A DNA stretch of 64,000 nt, from positions 19,856 to 83,855 of the forward strand of contig JAUHXC010000045.1 of NCBI GenBank assembly GCA_030427205.1. The letters run 5' to 3'. The position numbers and the translations under genes were made by a program. A model generated the notes under the pieces. It was not told the DNA's origin, searched no databases, and saw only the letters and a program-made list of their open reading frames with translations. How positions within the stretch are numbered: position 1 is the stretch's first letter; each line of letters begins with the position of its first letter. Source of the DNA: a bacterium (lineage in GTDB: Bacteria; Myxococcota_A; Bradymonadia; UBA7976; UBA1532). Below, one piece after another: positions 33,773 to 42,936 of this stretch.

Positions 33773-35389
33773 ATGAAGCTGCTGCGTCAGATCGAGGCCG
33801 AGGTCGAAGCCGAGCACGCGGGCATGGCGCCCATGGAGCCGGCGTCGCCCCATGCCGCCCAGGGCCAGAGCGCCGAGCTGCTCGGCCAGCCGGCGACCGC
33901 GCCGCTCTCGCCCGCCGAGGCCCAGGCCGCCGAGCTCAACGCGCAGCCGGCCGAGGCGCAGAGCCAGCCGCAGCTCCAGCCGGACCCGTTCGAACTGCCG
34001 CCGTTCATGATCGAGCTGCTGACCTCGCCCGAAGCCGACGAGGTGCTCGGCCCGCTGCCCGCCGAGCCGCATCCACCCAGCCCCGAGGCGGTCGAGCGGG
34101 TGCGGCGCCTGCTCGACGAGCCGATGCCCGGTCCGGTCGAGGCCGCGCCCGCCTACGAGCCGACCCTGGCGACGGTCTACGAGGTGACCGAGCTCGAGCG
34201 CGACCCGACGGTGGCCAGCGAGGCCAACCACCCGGTCAGCCGCGAGCCGTCCAGCCGCGCGCCGAGCCTGCCGACCATTCGCGAGGTGCCCGAGGTCGAG
34301 CGCGACCCGACGGTGGCCAGCGAGGCCAATCACCCCACGGCGCGCCGCGCCCCCACGCACCAACCCACGCTGGACACCATCGACGAGCACGCCCGCCCCG
34401 AGCCGGGCAAAGACCCGCTGCGGGCGCGTATCGCCCAGGAGACCGACACCCTGGTCGGGCCCGGCGTCGCCTGGGGAGCCCAGGGCCCGGGCGACGCCAT
34501 CGCCCACGTGGTCGGCAAGCCGCACCCCGAGGTGGCCGATACGCCGCACTTCGGCGAGAACGCCGCGGCCTTCGCGACCGGCATGGGCCTCACCGGCGGC
34601 GTCGCCTCGACGGTCGGCGCCGGGGCGCGGCTCTACAACGCCAAGCGCAACCTGCGCGCCGGCCGGGACAAGGTGAACAACGCCGCCGACGACAGCGAGC
34701 GGCGCAGCGGCATGGCCCAGGTCCGGGGCGCCGTCGCCGATCTGGGGCAGGGCAGCAACGCCGCCGCCAGCAGCGCGACCGGCGTCTCGTCGACCATCGC
34801 CGAGCTCGCCGGCGCCGCGGTGCCGGCGGGCGTCGGGCTGGCCGGCGGGGTCATGGGCGGAGTCGGCGGCGCCGCTCAGCTCGCCCGCCACGGGCGCAAG
34901 GGCAACCGGGCGCGCCGCCGCTACCGGGCGCTGCACGCGCTCAAGGGCAAGATCGCCGACGCCGAGCTACAGAAGGTGCGGGCCTACGCCGCGAAGAAGA
35001 ACGCCAAAGCGATGGCCCTGCAGGGGTTTCAATCGATGGGCGGCGGGGTCGGCGCGGCGGCGGGCATCGCGGTGGCCGCCTCGGCGGCGACCCCCGTCGG
35101 CTGGGCTCTGGCCGGCACCGCCGCCGCCGTCGGGCTGGGCGCGGCGGGCTATACGATCGGCCGCCGGGTCTACAAAGATCACGTCGTCAAGCCGCGCCGC
35201 GAGGCCGCCGGGCAGGATCCGGACAAGCGGCGGGCGATGGCCGTCAAGCTGCAACAGAAGCTCGGCGACCGCGACGAGCGCGTGCGCGCCGAGGCCGAGG
35301 CGCTGGTACAGGCCCTCGGGCTGACCGTCGATCAGGCCCTCGGCGCCGACGGTATCGAGCTGCTCAAGCGCAAGATGCGCACCGCCTGA
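33773..35389 (+). CDS. Ala/Gly-rich protein with hydrophobic segments, unknown function
   Basis: A 538-residue protein without a signal peptide. The first ~220 residues are disordered (Pro/Glu/Ala) and contain the exact repeat ERDPTVASEANHP twice, about 40 residues apart. The C-terminal half is Gly/Ala-rich with hydrophobic stretches (VASTVGAGARLYNAKRNLRAG, VGLAGGVMGGVGGAAQLA, GVGAAAGIAVAASAATPVGWALAG, as separate segments) alternating with basic helices, ending in a soluble helical domain. Such glycine-zipper-like segments occur in membrane-inserting and secreted toxin-like proteins, but no specific family is recognised. It converges with the next gene, whose stop is only 7 nt away. Function is left open. 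Confidence 0.7.
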   Translation: MKLLRQIEAEVEAEHAGMAPMEPASPHAAQGQSAELLGQPATAPLSPAEAQAAELNAQPAEAQSQPQLQPDPFELPPFMIELLTSPEADEVLGPLPAEPHPPSPEAVERVRRLLDEPMPGPVEAAPAYEPTLATVYEVTELERDPTVASEANHPVSREPSSRAPSLPTIREVPEVERDPTVASEANHPTARRAPTHQPTLDTIDEHARPEPGKDPLRARIAQETDTLVGPGVAWGAQGPGDAIAHVVGKPHPEVADTPHFGENAAAFATGMGLTGGVASTVGAGARLYNAKRNLRAGRDKVNNAADDSERRSGMAQVRGAVADLGQGSNAAASSATGVSSTIAELAGAAVPAGVGLAGGVMGGVGGAAQLARHGRKGNRARRRYRALHALKGKIADAELQKVRAYAAKKNAKAMALQGFQSMGGGVGAAAGIAVAASAATPVGWALAGTAAAVGLGAAGYTIGRRVYKDHVVKPRREAAGQDPDKRRAMAVKLQQKLGDRDERVRAEAEALVQALGLTVDQALGADGIELLKRKMRTA

Positions 35390-35396
35390 GGGGGTC

Positions 35397-37163
35397 TCAG
35401 CGGCCCCGCCCGCCGTCTGCCCCATCGTCCGCCGTCTCGCCCACCCCGCCGTCCGCGGCCACCGTCAGCTCACCGCCCGCCGCCGGGCTCAACCGCCCGT
35501 CCGTCGCCGCGCCCGCCGCCATCGCCAGCCCGCCGCCCAGGGTCTCCGCCCGCGCGTCCCGCGTGCGGCGCGCCCGATGGCGGATGGAGCGGATGCCCGC
35601 CGCCAGGCCGTCCTGCCGCGAGATGATGCCCGAGCGCCGCGCGTCTTCGAGCTGCCGGTCGAGCCAGGCCGCGGTGCGCGCGTCGCCGATGCGCCCCAGC
35701 GCGGCCACCGCCGGCAGGGCGAGGTGGTCGACCGGGAACTGCGCCACCTGCCGCAGCGCCTGCTCGATGGCGTCGTCTCCCGGCTGATGGTGCTCGGCGA
35801 GCACGTCGAGCGCCGCCGGATCGCCGCCATCGTCCAGGTAGATCGCCAGCGCGTCCCGGGGCCGCAGCAGCCGCACGACCGTCGCGTCCCCCGCGGGCCG
35901 ATGGGCCAGCGCGAGCCGGATCAACGGCTGGAAGACCGTCGGGCTCAGGCGGGCGAGGTCCAGCCCGGCGAGCGGTGCGGCCTGATCCGGCGCTGCGAGT
36001 GTGGCATCGGTCAACAGGCGGCGCAGCGCGGGCTCGACGACGATCCACGGGGCGTTGCGCGGATCACGGGTCAGCGCGTCGGCGACGGCCTCGCGCAGCG
36101 GCGCGCCGCCGATCCGGGTCGCGCGCACCACCGCCAGCCAGGGCCAGCGTGCGGCCGACGCGTCGAGAAGCCCGGCGACCGCGCGGTGATCGAGGTCGTC
36201 GAGGCACGGCAGCAGCCGATGCAGAACCGGCCCGCGCGCCCGGTGGGCCAGCAGCTGGCGCCGCAGCCGGGCCTCGACCGGCTCGCCGAGGCGCGCGCCG
36301 ATGCGCCGCAGCAGATCGGCGAACCGCTCGACCGACTCGCCGGCGCCGTCGACGCACTGCGCGCGCAGGACCAGCAGCCCGTCGGCGATCTCGACCGCGC
36401 CCCCGCCGTCGTCGAGGTCCAGCAACAGCCCGCGCAGCTCGGCGTCGAGCAGCGCGAGCAGCGGCCGCGGCGGGCCCTCCAGGCTGAAGCGGTCGTCGAA
36501 GGCGGCGTCGCCGGTGGTCACCAGATGATCGGCCCACTCCACGCCCAGCCCGCTGCGATCGGCCGGCGCGAGCCCCGCGTTCGCCGGCAGCCCGTCGCCG
36601 AGCGGCGCGCGCAGCTCGATCCACGACGGGGGCGTCTCGATCTTGCCGGCCAGCGCGGCCGGGGCCAGGCTGCCGACGTGGGGATCGACGAAGCCCTGCC
36701 AGCGCAGGGTCACCCCGTCGCGGCGCCAGGCGGCCTTGTCGGCCCGCGAGAACCCGCGGGCGATCAGGTCGTCGCCGATACGCCGGCGCTGGCGGCGGCC
36801 GAGGCGGAACTGCGCCAGCGGCTCGTGGGTGATCCACGCCGCGAGCACGGCCATGCCGGTCACCATCGCCAGCAGGCCCAGGTTCAGCGCGCCGGTCAGC
36901 AGCGACCCGACGAAGCCCAGGCCGCTGAGGGCCGCGGCGCCGCGCAGGGCGAGCTGGCCGGCGGTCAGCGGCGGGCGCGGCGCGGGCGCGGGGTCGTCTT
37001 GGGCATGCAGCCGCTCGGCCTCGATCAGCTCGGCCTCGAGGTCCAAGGCCGCCGGGTCGTACTCGGGGAAGGCCGCCCCGGCGTCGAGGCGCAGCTCGAT
37101 GGGGCCGTCGCCGTCCAGGGCGTCGGGGTCGAGCGCGTCGGCGATCGGCGGGTCGGTGGGCAT
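35397..37163 (-). CDS. Membrane-anchored helical-repeat protein, unknown function
   Basis: A 588-residue protein. An acidic N-terminus (about 1-60) precedes two membrane helices (about 73-111). A small basic domain (FRLGRRQRRRIGDDLIARGFS) follows, then a long C-terminal region with features of HEAT-like repeats (LALPAVAALGRIGDARTAAWLD) but little else recognisable. The active region probably faces the cytoplasm. The start at 37163 follows AGGA and excludes an upstream frame that runs into the 42-bp repeat region. It converges with the Ala/Gly-rich protein, so the two do not share a transcript. Confidence 0.7.
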   Translation of the reverse strand: MPTDPPIADALDPDALDGDGPIELRLDAGAAFPEYDPAALDLEAELIEAERLHAQDDPAPAPRPPLTAGQLALRGAAALSGLGFVGSLLTGALNLGLLAMVTGMAVLAAWITHEPLAQFRLGRRQRRRIGDDLIARGFSRADKAAWRRDGVTLRWQGFVDPHVGSLAPAALAGKIETPPSWIELRAPLGDGLPANAGLAPADRSGLGVEWADHLVTTGDAAFDDRFSLEGPPRPLLALLDAELRGLLLDLDDGGGAVEIADGLLVLRAQCVDGAGESVERFADLLRRIGARLGEPVEARLRRQLLAHRARGPVLHRLLPCLDDLDHRAVAGLLDASAARWPWLAVVRATRIGGAPLREAVADALTRDPRNAPWIVVEPALRRLLTDATLAAPDQAAPLAGLDLARLSPTVFQPLIRLALAHRPAGDATVVRLLRPRDALAIYLDDGGDPAALDVLAEHHQPGDDAIEQALRQVAQFPVDHLALPAVAALGRIGDARTAAWLDRQLEDARRSGIISRQDGLAAGIRSIRHRARRTRDARAETLGGGLAMAAGAATDGRLSPAAGGELTVAADGGVGETADDGADGGRGR

Positions 37164-37280
37164 CGGTCCTGCGCGCGGTCGGGTGCGGGGGCACGGTATA
37201 GCCGATGGGCCGCGGCGCGCCATGGGGCAGGCGGCCGCGGCGCGCGGGCGAGTCCGGCCGGCGAGGGGTTCCGCCGGCGG

Positions 37281-37475
37281 GGCGCCGTGGAGAATCACGT
37301 CGGCGGGCCGCTTCGGGCCTGCCATGTCGCAGAAAACCACGGCGGCGAGCCGTCGCGCCGTCGGGATCCCGCAGAAAATCACGGCGGTGAGCCATCGCGC
37401 TGGCGGTATGCCGCAGAAAATCACGGTTGCGAGCCCTCACGCCGGCGGTGTGCCGCAGAAAATCCCGGCGACGCG
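37281..37475. repeat. 42-bp repeat cluster, about five units
   Basis: The core GCAGAAAATCACGGCGG recurs at exactly 42-bp spacing, at 37329, 37371, 37413 and 37455, with a diverged unit at about 37287. Between cores lies a conserved GAGCC(A/G)TCGCGC...GGCGG segment. On the minus strand each unit reads as a 14-residue peptide close to RRDFLRHTAGAMAR. Confidence 0.88.
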
Positions 37476-37712
37476 CCGCGGTCCGGGGCTCTCTGCCGCG
37501 AGCCGCCCCGTCAGCGAGCCTCGACGAGGGCCCCCTGCGCCGGTCGAGCGCGGCGCCCGGCCACCGCGGCCGACCGGTGCCCGCGCGTGGCTGGCCGACC
37601 GGATGTTTTCGGGCAGGTCTGCCGGCGCGCGACTCGAACAGCGACCGCAGCATGAGGAATACTCCTCGTCCGAGGGTCGGCCGGCGCGCCCGTCTCGGGC
37701 ACCTGCGCCGCC

Positions 37713-37815
37713 CGAAGGCTCGCCGTCGGGGTTTTGCGCGGCACACCGACGGCGCGATGGCTCGATGCCTCGATTTTTTGTGGGACACCGCCGCCGCGAT
37801 GGCTCGCCGTCGAGC
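37713..37815. repeat. 42-bp repeat cluster, inverted orientation
   Basis: Units start at 37713, 37755 and 37797 (the last truncated), each beginning CGA(A/T)GGCTCG and containing TTTTGCGCGGCACACC or TTTTTTGTGGGACACC. This is the reverse complement of the cluster at 37281. On the plus strand it reads as the same 14-residue repeat (RRGFARHTDGAMAR). The two clusters can pair as arms of a large inverted repeat. Confidence 0.85.
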
Positions 37816-37900
37816 CGCGCCGGGCGGGGCGATGGCGTGACGTGGGCCGAGGTGGTAGACCCGAGACGACCGCAAGCGGGAGAGGGCAGGAGGCCGAGAT

Positions 37901-39361
37901 ATGCCGAAGCACAGTCGTCAGCCGCCGCGGCGCGGCCTCGGGTTGCTGGCGCTGCTGGCGCTGCTGGCCGCCGCGGGTTGCGGGCCGCTGCGGGAAGACG
38001 TCGAGGCCCGCGCGGCGCAGAAGGCCGCGGCCGACGAGGCCCGCCGCGCCGCCGCGATCGAGGCCCGCGAGGCGAAGCTGCAGGAAGAGCGCCGCGCCCG
38101 GGAGGCGGCGGCCGCGGCGGAGGAGGAGCAGGCGCGCCTCGCCGCGACCGCGCGCGCCCGCTCGGCGTGCATCACCCGGGCCCGCATGCACACGCTGTGG
38201 CACGCGGTGCGGCTGTACTACGCCTCGTTCAGCGCCTTCCCCGACGACCAGGCGCAGCTGCGCGAGCCGCCCGATGGTGGACCGGCGATCATCGAGGCGC
38301 CCGTGCGCGACGATTGGGGCCATCCGCTGCGGATCCGGCACGACGACGGCAAGCTGGAGATCCGCTCGGCGGGCGCGGACGGCGTGCCCGGCGGCGATGG
38401 TGATCCGACGCTGGTGGCCAACGTCTCGTGGGGCGAGTGCGGCGCGGTGAACCTGGCCGTCGAGGTCACGGGCGACGACATGCGCGAGGACGCGGCCGGC
38501 GCGTGTGACGATCCGGAGGTCGCGGCCGCCGAGCAGAGGTCGGCGGCGCTCAGCGCGCGGGTCGACGAGGCGGTCGCCCTCGCCGGCCGCGACAGCTTCT
38601 ACGCCTTCGTCGAAGACCAGATCGAGCTGCGCTGCGGGCGGCAGGCGCCCGTCGGCGGGCAGGTCGAGCTCGGGGTGCGCACCGAAGGCCACGCCCGCTT
38701 CGTCGCCCGGCGGGCGAAGTGGCAGAAGGCGCTGCAGATCGGCGAGTGGGCGACGGCCTGCACCGACTTCGGCGGCATGCACGCGTCCCATTGCCACGCC
38801 CAGGACTCGGCCTATGCCACTGGGGTCTGTCTCGAGCGCCAGAAGACGGCGATGGAGAAACGTACGCTCTTCGTCACCGACGCGCTGTCGACCGTCAGCT
38901 ACGACGCCGCGCGCAAACGCTTCGCGGTCGGTGTCATCGGGGTGCTGGCGACGACCCGCGGCTCGGTCGGGCTGACGAACTGCTGGCGCGATACGTGCCG
39001 CGGCAAGATCGTCGCGACCCGGCCGCTGCGGGTGCGCGAAGGGGAGGGCAACTTCCCGGTGTGGCAGCGGCGCTTCGAGAAGGCGATCGGGCGGGTGCTG
39101 GGCACGATCGAGACCTTCCGCGTGCGCGAGTCGGCGATCGAGGCGCCGCGCCGCTTCGAGTCCGAGCTGCAGGTGGAGGTGCTCGTCGAGGTGGTCGATC
39201 AACAGTATGTGCGCGTGGGCGAATGGTTCGACTTCGAGAACCTGCAGGTGCGGGTGGTCGGCATGCGGGCCTATACCCGCGACCTCGGCTGGTGGAAGAT
39301 GCTCCAGCGCCCCGACCTGAAGGGCCGACCGCTCGCCTGCCCGGTGCCCGAGCTGCGCTGA
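37901..39361 (+). CDS. Lipoprotein with coiled coil and GspG-like domain
   Basis: A 486-residue lipoprotein. The signal peptide ends LAAAGC, followed by a charged Ala/Glu/Arg coiled coil (about 33-88). A domain like the globular part of type II secretion pseudopilin GspG follows (about 95-165): RARMHTLWHAVRLYYASFSAFPDD, then DDWGHPLRIR and IRSAGADGVPGG. The remainder (about 200-486) has several Cys (CWRDTCRGK) and ends with a beta-type domain I do not recognise. A GspG-like head on a lipid-anchored coiled coil, without the usual N-methylated pilin helix, suggests an envelope protein using the fold for another purpose. AGGAGG precedes the ATG by 7 nt. Confidence 0.78.
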   Translation: MPKHSRQPPRRGLGLLALLALLAAAGCGPLREDVEARAAQKAAADEARRAAAIEAREAKLQEERRAREAAAAAEEEQARLAATARARSACITRARMHTLWHAVRLYYASFSAFPDDQAQLREPPDGGPAIIEAPVRDDWGHPLRIRHDDGKLEIRSAGADGVPGGDGDPTLVANVSWGECGAVNLAVEVTGDDMREDAAGACDDPEVAAAEQRSAALSARVDEAVALAGRDSFYAFVEDQIELRCGRQAPVGGQVELGVRTEGHARFVARRAKWQKALQIGEWATACTDFGGMHASHCHAQDSAYATGVCLERQKTAMEKRTLFVTDALSTVSYDAARKRFAVGVIGVLATTRGSVGLTNCWRDTCRGKIVATRPLRVREGEGNFPVWQRRFEKAIGRVLGTIETFRVRESAIEAPRRFESELQVEVLVEVVDQQYVRVGEWFDFENLQVRVVGMRAYTRDLGWWKMLQRPDLKGRPLACPVPELR

Positions 39362-39379
39362 GGGGCGGCTCGGGGCGCG

Positions 39380-41656
39380 CTATCCGTGCTCGTCCGGATC
39401 GAGCGGCGTGCGTTCGGCGTTCCACTGCTCGCGCAGGCATTGGGCGAGCGCAACGAACGACGCTGGCATCTCGGTGTCGATCTCCATGCGCCGCAGCCGG
39501 TCGCCGCTGGGGTCGAGGGCGGCGGCGATCGCTGCAAAGGCACGCGCTTTCTCGACCGGTGTATCCGGCGAGAGGGCCTGCCGGTCCAGGTTGGCGACGG
39601 CGGTCGCACGGGCCGCAGGTGCAGGATCGACCGGGACGTGGGCGACCAGCTGCTGCGCCTTGCCCCACATCTCGCGCCGCGCCTCGCGGATGGCGACGCG
39701 CCGGAGATCCGTGGCGCCGTCGAGCTGCCCGAGGCTCGTCAAGGCAGCGCTCATCGAGTCCAAGATGGGGGCTGGCATGCCGAGGGTGCCCACGAGGCTT
39801 CGCTGCGCCCGCAATGTATGGGATGGCGTCCAGGCATGGCCGCGGGCCGCGCCCAGCATCAACTGCAGGAAATCGCCACTGCCGGCCCGAAGCCCGTCGA
39901 AGAAGGTCGACCAGACGTGGACCAGCCGCGCGGCCATGGCCAGCTTCGCTCCCTGGTCTTCCGGAGCCTGACGAAGAGAACCAGCGGTCTTGCGCAGGGC
40001 GTGGGTCAGCTGCAGGCCTGTGTCCAGGCGCTCGAGGCCAGCGGCTGCCATCTCCAGTCGGTCTTCGATCGAGAGGGCGTCGGCCCGGATCGCGTCGAGC
40101 ACGACGCGGGCGAGAGCGACCCCATCTTCGCCCTCACCAGCGGGTGGCAGGGCCTGGTCGAGGGCTGCTCCAACGGCAGCCCAGGACAACGCGCCCTCGT
40201 ACGACTCGGACAGTGCGTGCATCGTGGCGCGGCATGTCGCCCAGAAGGCGCTACCCGGGGCCGTTTCTGCCAGGAGATCTGCAAGGTTCGCGAGCCATTC
40301 GACCGCCTCGGCTGTCGGCGGCGCGTCGCCAGAGAACCAGCGGCCTATGGTGTCTCGCGTCAGCGTCCTGGTCCAAAGGTCGAGCGCCCTGATGTGGGCC
40401 AGTCGGAGATGAACGTCGGCAGGCAATTCACCCGGGGTCGTCGCCCAGTGCTCGGCTGCACCCGCCCTGCCCAGCGCCTGCGCCGCTCGGGCGCGCCAGC
40501 CGGGCCAAGGGTCGATGCCTGCGCGCAGGCTGGCTTCGACTTGCAGCGCGAGCGCCGCGGGCCCTTCGGGTATGAGCTCCAAGAGACGCTGTGCGACACC
40601 CTCGCCGCGGGGGGTCAGGTGGCTCACACGAAACCACAGCGCGTCGAGCGGCGGCCATTCGCCCCGTCGAATCCAGCGGTCGACGCGCCGGCGGAGGCGG
40701 CGAATCCCGGCGGGGGTGGCGGCGCCCATGCCCCAGGGCAGCTGCTCGATCGCAGGCCCGTTCAACAGGGCTCGGGTCAGCTCGGAGTGGTCGGCGCCCG
40801 CCTCGACCTGCGCAGCCAGCGCAGCCAGCTGTCCGTGCTGGGCGCCGCACAACGCGGCGACGAAGCCGGGGCGGTCGAACCCCAGCGCGACGAGTCGTTC
40901 GATGGTGGGCGTCAGCGTGGTGTCGGTCCCGAGTGAGACCCATCCCGGAAGCTCCAGGTGCGCGGGCGGCTGGAGGACGATGCCGTTGTGGCGGCGATGC
41001 TCGGCGTGGGCCCAGCGGATGCGCCAGACGTCGGCGGGGGTCCGCGCCTGCCAGACGGCGCACTCCCGCGGTGAGAGCCCGCCGACCCGTTGCGCCGTCG
41101 CGCGATAGTCGTCGGTCGCCTCGCTGTGCCAGAGCCGTCGCGCCGGGCGCTGGAGGGCGGCGACGGTCTGCAAGCCCGGTCCGTACCAGACGATGCCGGG
41201 GCGACCGCGGGCTGCGGCGAAGGCGTCGACGAGCGGTTGCGGTGGCGCGTCGGGCAGCGAGATCGTCGTGCGCACCCAGTCGAACAGGTCGGGCGCCGCG
41301 TGCCGCAGCTGCCGCTCGGCCGCTGGTTCGAACCACAGCACGACCCGCAGTCGCTTCTCTTTGATCAGGTCCCGATAGAGGTTGGCGATCCCCGCCTCGT
41401 CCGGGCGCAGATGCCACAGCAGCAGACGTCCGGGGCGGGCCGCGGCGCGCATCTCCTCGAAGCGCTCTACGACGGCCAGCGCGTCGTCGATGGCGTGCAG
41501 CCGTCGGGTGGCCGCGGCGATCGAGGCCAGCCACGGCGCCCGCACCGCGACCAGCACCCCGTCCCGCGACAGGCGCAGGGTGCGCTCGACGCGCTCGAAA
41601 CCCTTCAGGGGTCGAGCAGCGGCCCGAGGGTCAGCAGGGGATGGGGATAGAACCAT
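39380..41656 (-). CDS. Large helical partner of P-loop NTPase, unknown function
   Basis: A protein of about 758 residues. The first ~150 residues have alternating strands and helices (GVLVAVRAPWLASI, RLLLWHLRPDEAG, LRVVLWFEPAAE, GRPGIVWYGPGL) suggesting an alpha/beta domain. The rest is mostly helical, with Ala/Leu/Arg-rich repeats like TPR or solenoid arrays. The start is uncertain: the ATG at 41656 overlaps the NTPase gene by 52 nt and has no good ribosome site; a CTG overlapping the NTPase stop (CTGA) is the other plausible start. Tight coupling means it functions with the NTPase. The pairing resembles NTPase plus effector or sensor cassettes, but no known system is recognised. Confidence 0.65.
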   Translation of the reverse strand: MVLSPSPADPRAAARPLKGFERVERTLRLSRDGVLVAVRAPWLASIAAATRRLHAIDDALAVVERFEEMRAAARPGRLLLWHLRPDEAGIANLYRDLIKEKRLRVVLWFEPAAERQLRHAAPDLFDWVRTTISLPDAPPQPLVDAFAAARGRPGIVWYGPGLQTVAALQRPARRLWHSEATDDYRATAQRVGGLSPRECAVWQARTPADVWRIRWAHAEHRRHNGIVLQPPAHLELPGWVSLGTDTTLTPTIERLVALGFDRPGFVAALCGAQHGQLAALAAQVEAGADHSELTRALLNGPAIEQLPWGMGAATPAGIRRLRRRVDRWIRRGEWPPLDALWFRVSHLTPRGEGVAQRLLELIPEGPAALALQVEASLRAGIDPWPGWRARAAQALGRAGAAEHWATTPGELPADVHLRLAHIRALDLWTRTLTRDTIGRWFSGDAPPTAEAVEWLANLADLLAETAPGSAFWATCRATMHALSESYEGALSWAAVGAALDQALPPAGEGEDGVALARVVLDAIRADALSIEDRLEMAAAGLERLDTGLQLTHALRKTAGSLRQAPEDQGAKLAMAARLVHVWSTFFDGLRAGSGDFLQLMLGAARGHAWTPSHTLRAQRSLVGTLGMPAPILDSMSAALTSLGQLDGATDLRRVAIREARREMWGKAQQLVAHVPVDPAPAARATAVANLDRQALSPDTPVEKARAFAAIAAALDPSGDRLRRMEIDTEMPASFVALAQCLREQWNAERTPLDPDEHG

Positions 41657-42936
41657 TCGGAGTCGTTGGGGTAGGGCAGGAGGATGCCGTGGGTCAGCAG
41701 CCGCTTGAGGTTTTCGGTCGGCTCGAGGCGCTGATGCGGCAGGTCGGCGATCTTCGACAGCAGATCGAGGTCGGGTTTCCACAGCCCGCTCTCGATCAGA
41801 CGCCGCCTGTCGTGCAGAACGCTCTCGATCATCTCGTCGTCGACCGCGTCGGCGTCGGCGTCCCACGCAAAGCCGGCGATCTCTTGCACGAAGTAGACGA
41901 AGTCGCGGACGCGCCCGCCGCTGTAGAACGCCAGCTTCGCGATCTGAGCTGGCGCGAAGAGGCCGTCGGGCAGGTCGTGCGTACGCTGAGCGAAGACGTC
42001 TTCGAAGAACTCGATCGCGCGGGCGTTGGGCCGGGTCGGGTCCGCGTGGTCGAGGACCGGCTCATTGACCAGCGTGAACGGCACGAACCCCCGCGCGTCG
42101 GCCAGCGCCGGATCGTGACGCAAGGCGAAGGGCGCGGTCATGATCTGCCAGCAGTTCAGCTTCGCCAGCGAGTCCGAGCGGGTGAGCAGGCGAACCGCGG
42201 CGTCCCGGTCGCGGATGCGATCCAGGCCGTCGACGATGAGCAGGATCTCCCGATCGGGGCTGGAGTGGGCGCGGATCGTTGCTCGCAGTTCGCCCAGCAC
42301 CCGGTTCGCCGCGTCGATCAAGTTGACGACCCGCGGATCCTGTTCGGTGATCGAGCCGGGCAGGCGGCCGATCGGGCGATCCCACGGCACGGCGCTGACC
42401 ACGCGCTCGACGAGCTTGAGCGCGCTGTGCGCGCCGTCGGCTACGAGATCGGACGTCGCGAGCGCCATCGAGCCCACCAGCTGGCCGATCTCGGCCCTGT
42501 CCCGAATCGTATCCGCGCTGGGAAGCAGCTGGCTCCAGGCGTCTTCGAGCATGCCCAGGCTCGAGCAGCGCCAGTCGTCGGGCAGGACGTCGGACGCTGC
42601 ACGAAAGGCAGCGAGCGTCATCAGCAGGGCGAGCTCCCAGGCCTCGATGTGCTGCAACGCCTCGCCGTCGTTGAGGACTTCGGCGAGGTGGCGCTGCACG
42701 TCCAGGAAGACCACGAAGTCGTCTGCAGAGCGGGCGCGGGCCAGCGCGGTCAGTTCGGTGCTCTTGCCGGTTCCGATCGTGCCCGACAGCAGGATGCGGT
42801 GATGTTGGAACCGTCGGTCGAGGCGTTTGCTGATCTGACGCAGCGGCCCGTGGGGACGCTCTGCCCGCCATTGTGATTCGGCCGGTGGGCCCATCGGATC
42901 GAAGCGACGGTGGATGTGCTCCCAGGCCTCACGCAT
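41605..42936 (-). CDS. P-loop NTPase, first gene of a two-gene cassette
   Basis: A 443-residue ATPase with Walker A GTIGTGKST (52-60) and a Walker B-like ILLIVDGLD (231-239) ending in two acidic residues. Between them lies a long helical insert; behind comes a C-terminal winged-helix-like region (KRLLTHGILLPYPNDSEWFYPHPLL). The layout is like STAND/AAA-type switches rather than transporters. The preceding segment RFDPMGPP...LRQISKRLDRRFQHHRILLSG places the P-loop right after a short N-terminal lead. It is probably co-translated with the next gene. There is no membrane helix or catalytic effector, so any output must come from the partner. Confidence 0.8.
   Translation of the reverse strand: MREAWEHIHRRFDPMGPPAESQWRAERPHGPLRQISKRLDRRFQHHRILLSGTIGTGKSTELTALARARSADDFVVFLDVQRHLAEVLNDGEALQHIEAWELALLMTLAAFRAASDVLPDDWRCSSLGMLEDAWSQLLPSADTIRDRAEIGQLVGSMALATSDLVADGAHSALKLVERVVSAVPWDRPIGRLPGSITEQDPRVVNLIDAANRVLGELRATIRAHSSPDREILLIVDGLDRIRDRDAAVRLLTRSDSLAKLNCWQIMTAPFALRHDPALADARGFVPFTLVNEPVLDHADPTRPNARAIEFFEDVFAQRTHDLPDGLFAPAQIAKLAFYSGGRVRDFVYFVQEIAGFAWDADADAVDDEMIESVLHDRRRLIESGLWKPDLDLLSKIADLPHQRLEPTENLKRLLTHGILLPYPNDSEWFYPHPLLTLGPLLDP

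Larger units (their letters stand above)
37164..37900. other. Intergenic region carrying 42-bp repeats
   Basis: 737 bp between divergent genes with no credible conventional gene. It holds two clusters of a 42-bp repeat in opposite orientation, listed separately, separated by ~240 bp of unremarkable high-GC sequence. An AGGAGG site 7 nt before 37901 serves the lipoprotein gene. Because 42 is a multiple of 3 the repeats stay open in several frames and look coding. Confidence 0.6.

Noticed and set aside
31655..34936. 1093-codon minus-strand frame with a Gly-Ser tail
   Set aside because: The Gly-Ser run is simply the complement of the Glu-Pro tail at 31790-32027, and the rest is antisense to the AbgT and Ala/Gly-rich genes.
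37281..37475. CRISPR array at the 42-bp repeats
   Set aside because: The whole 42-bp period is conserved with no unique spacers, and there are no cas genes nearby.
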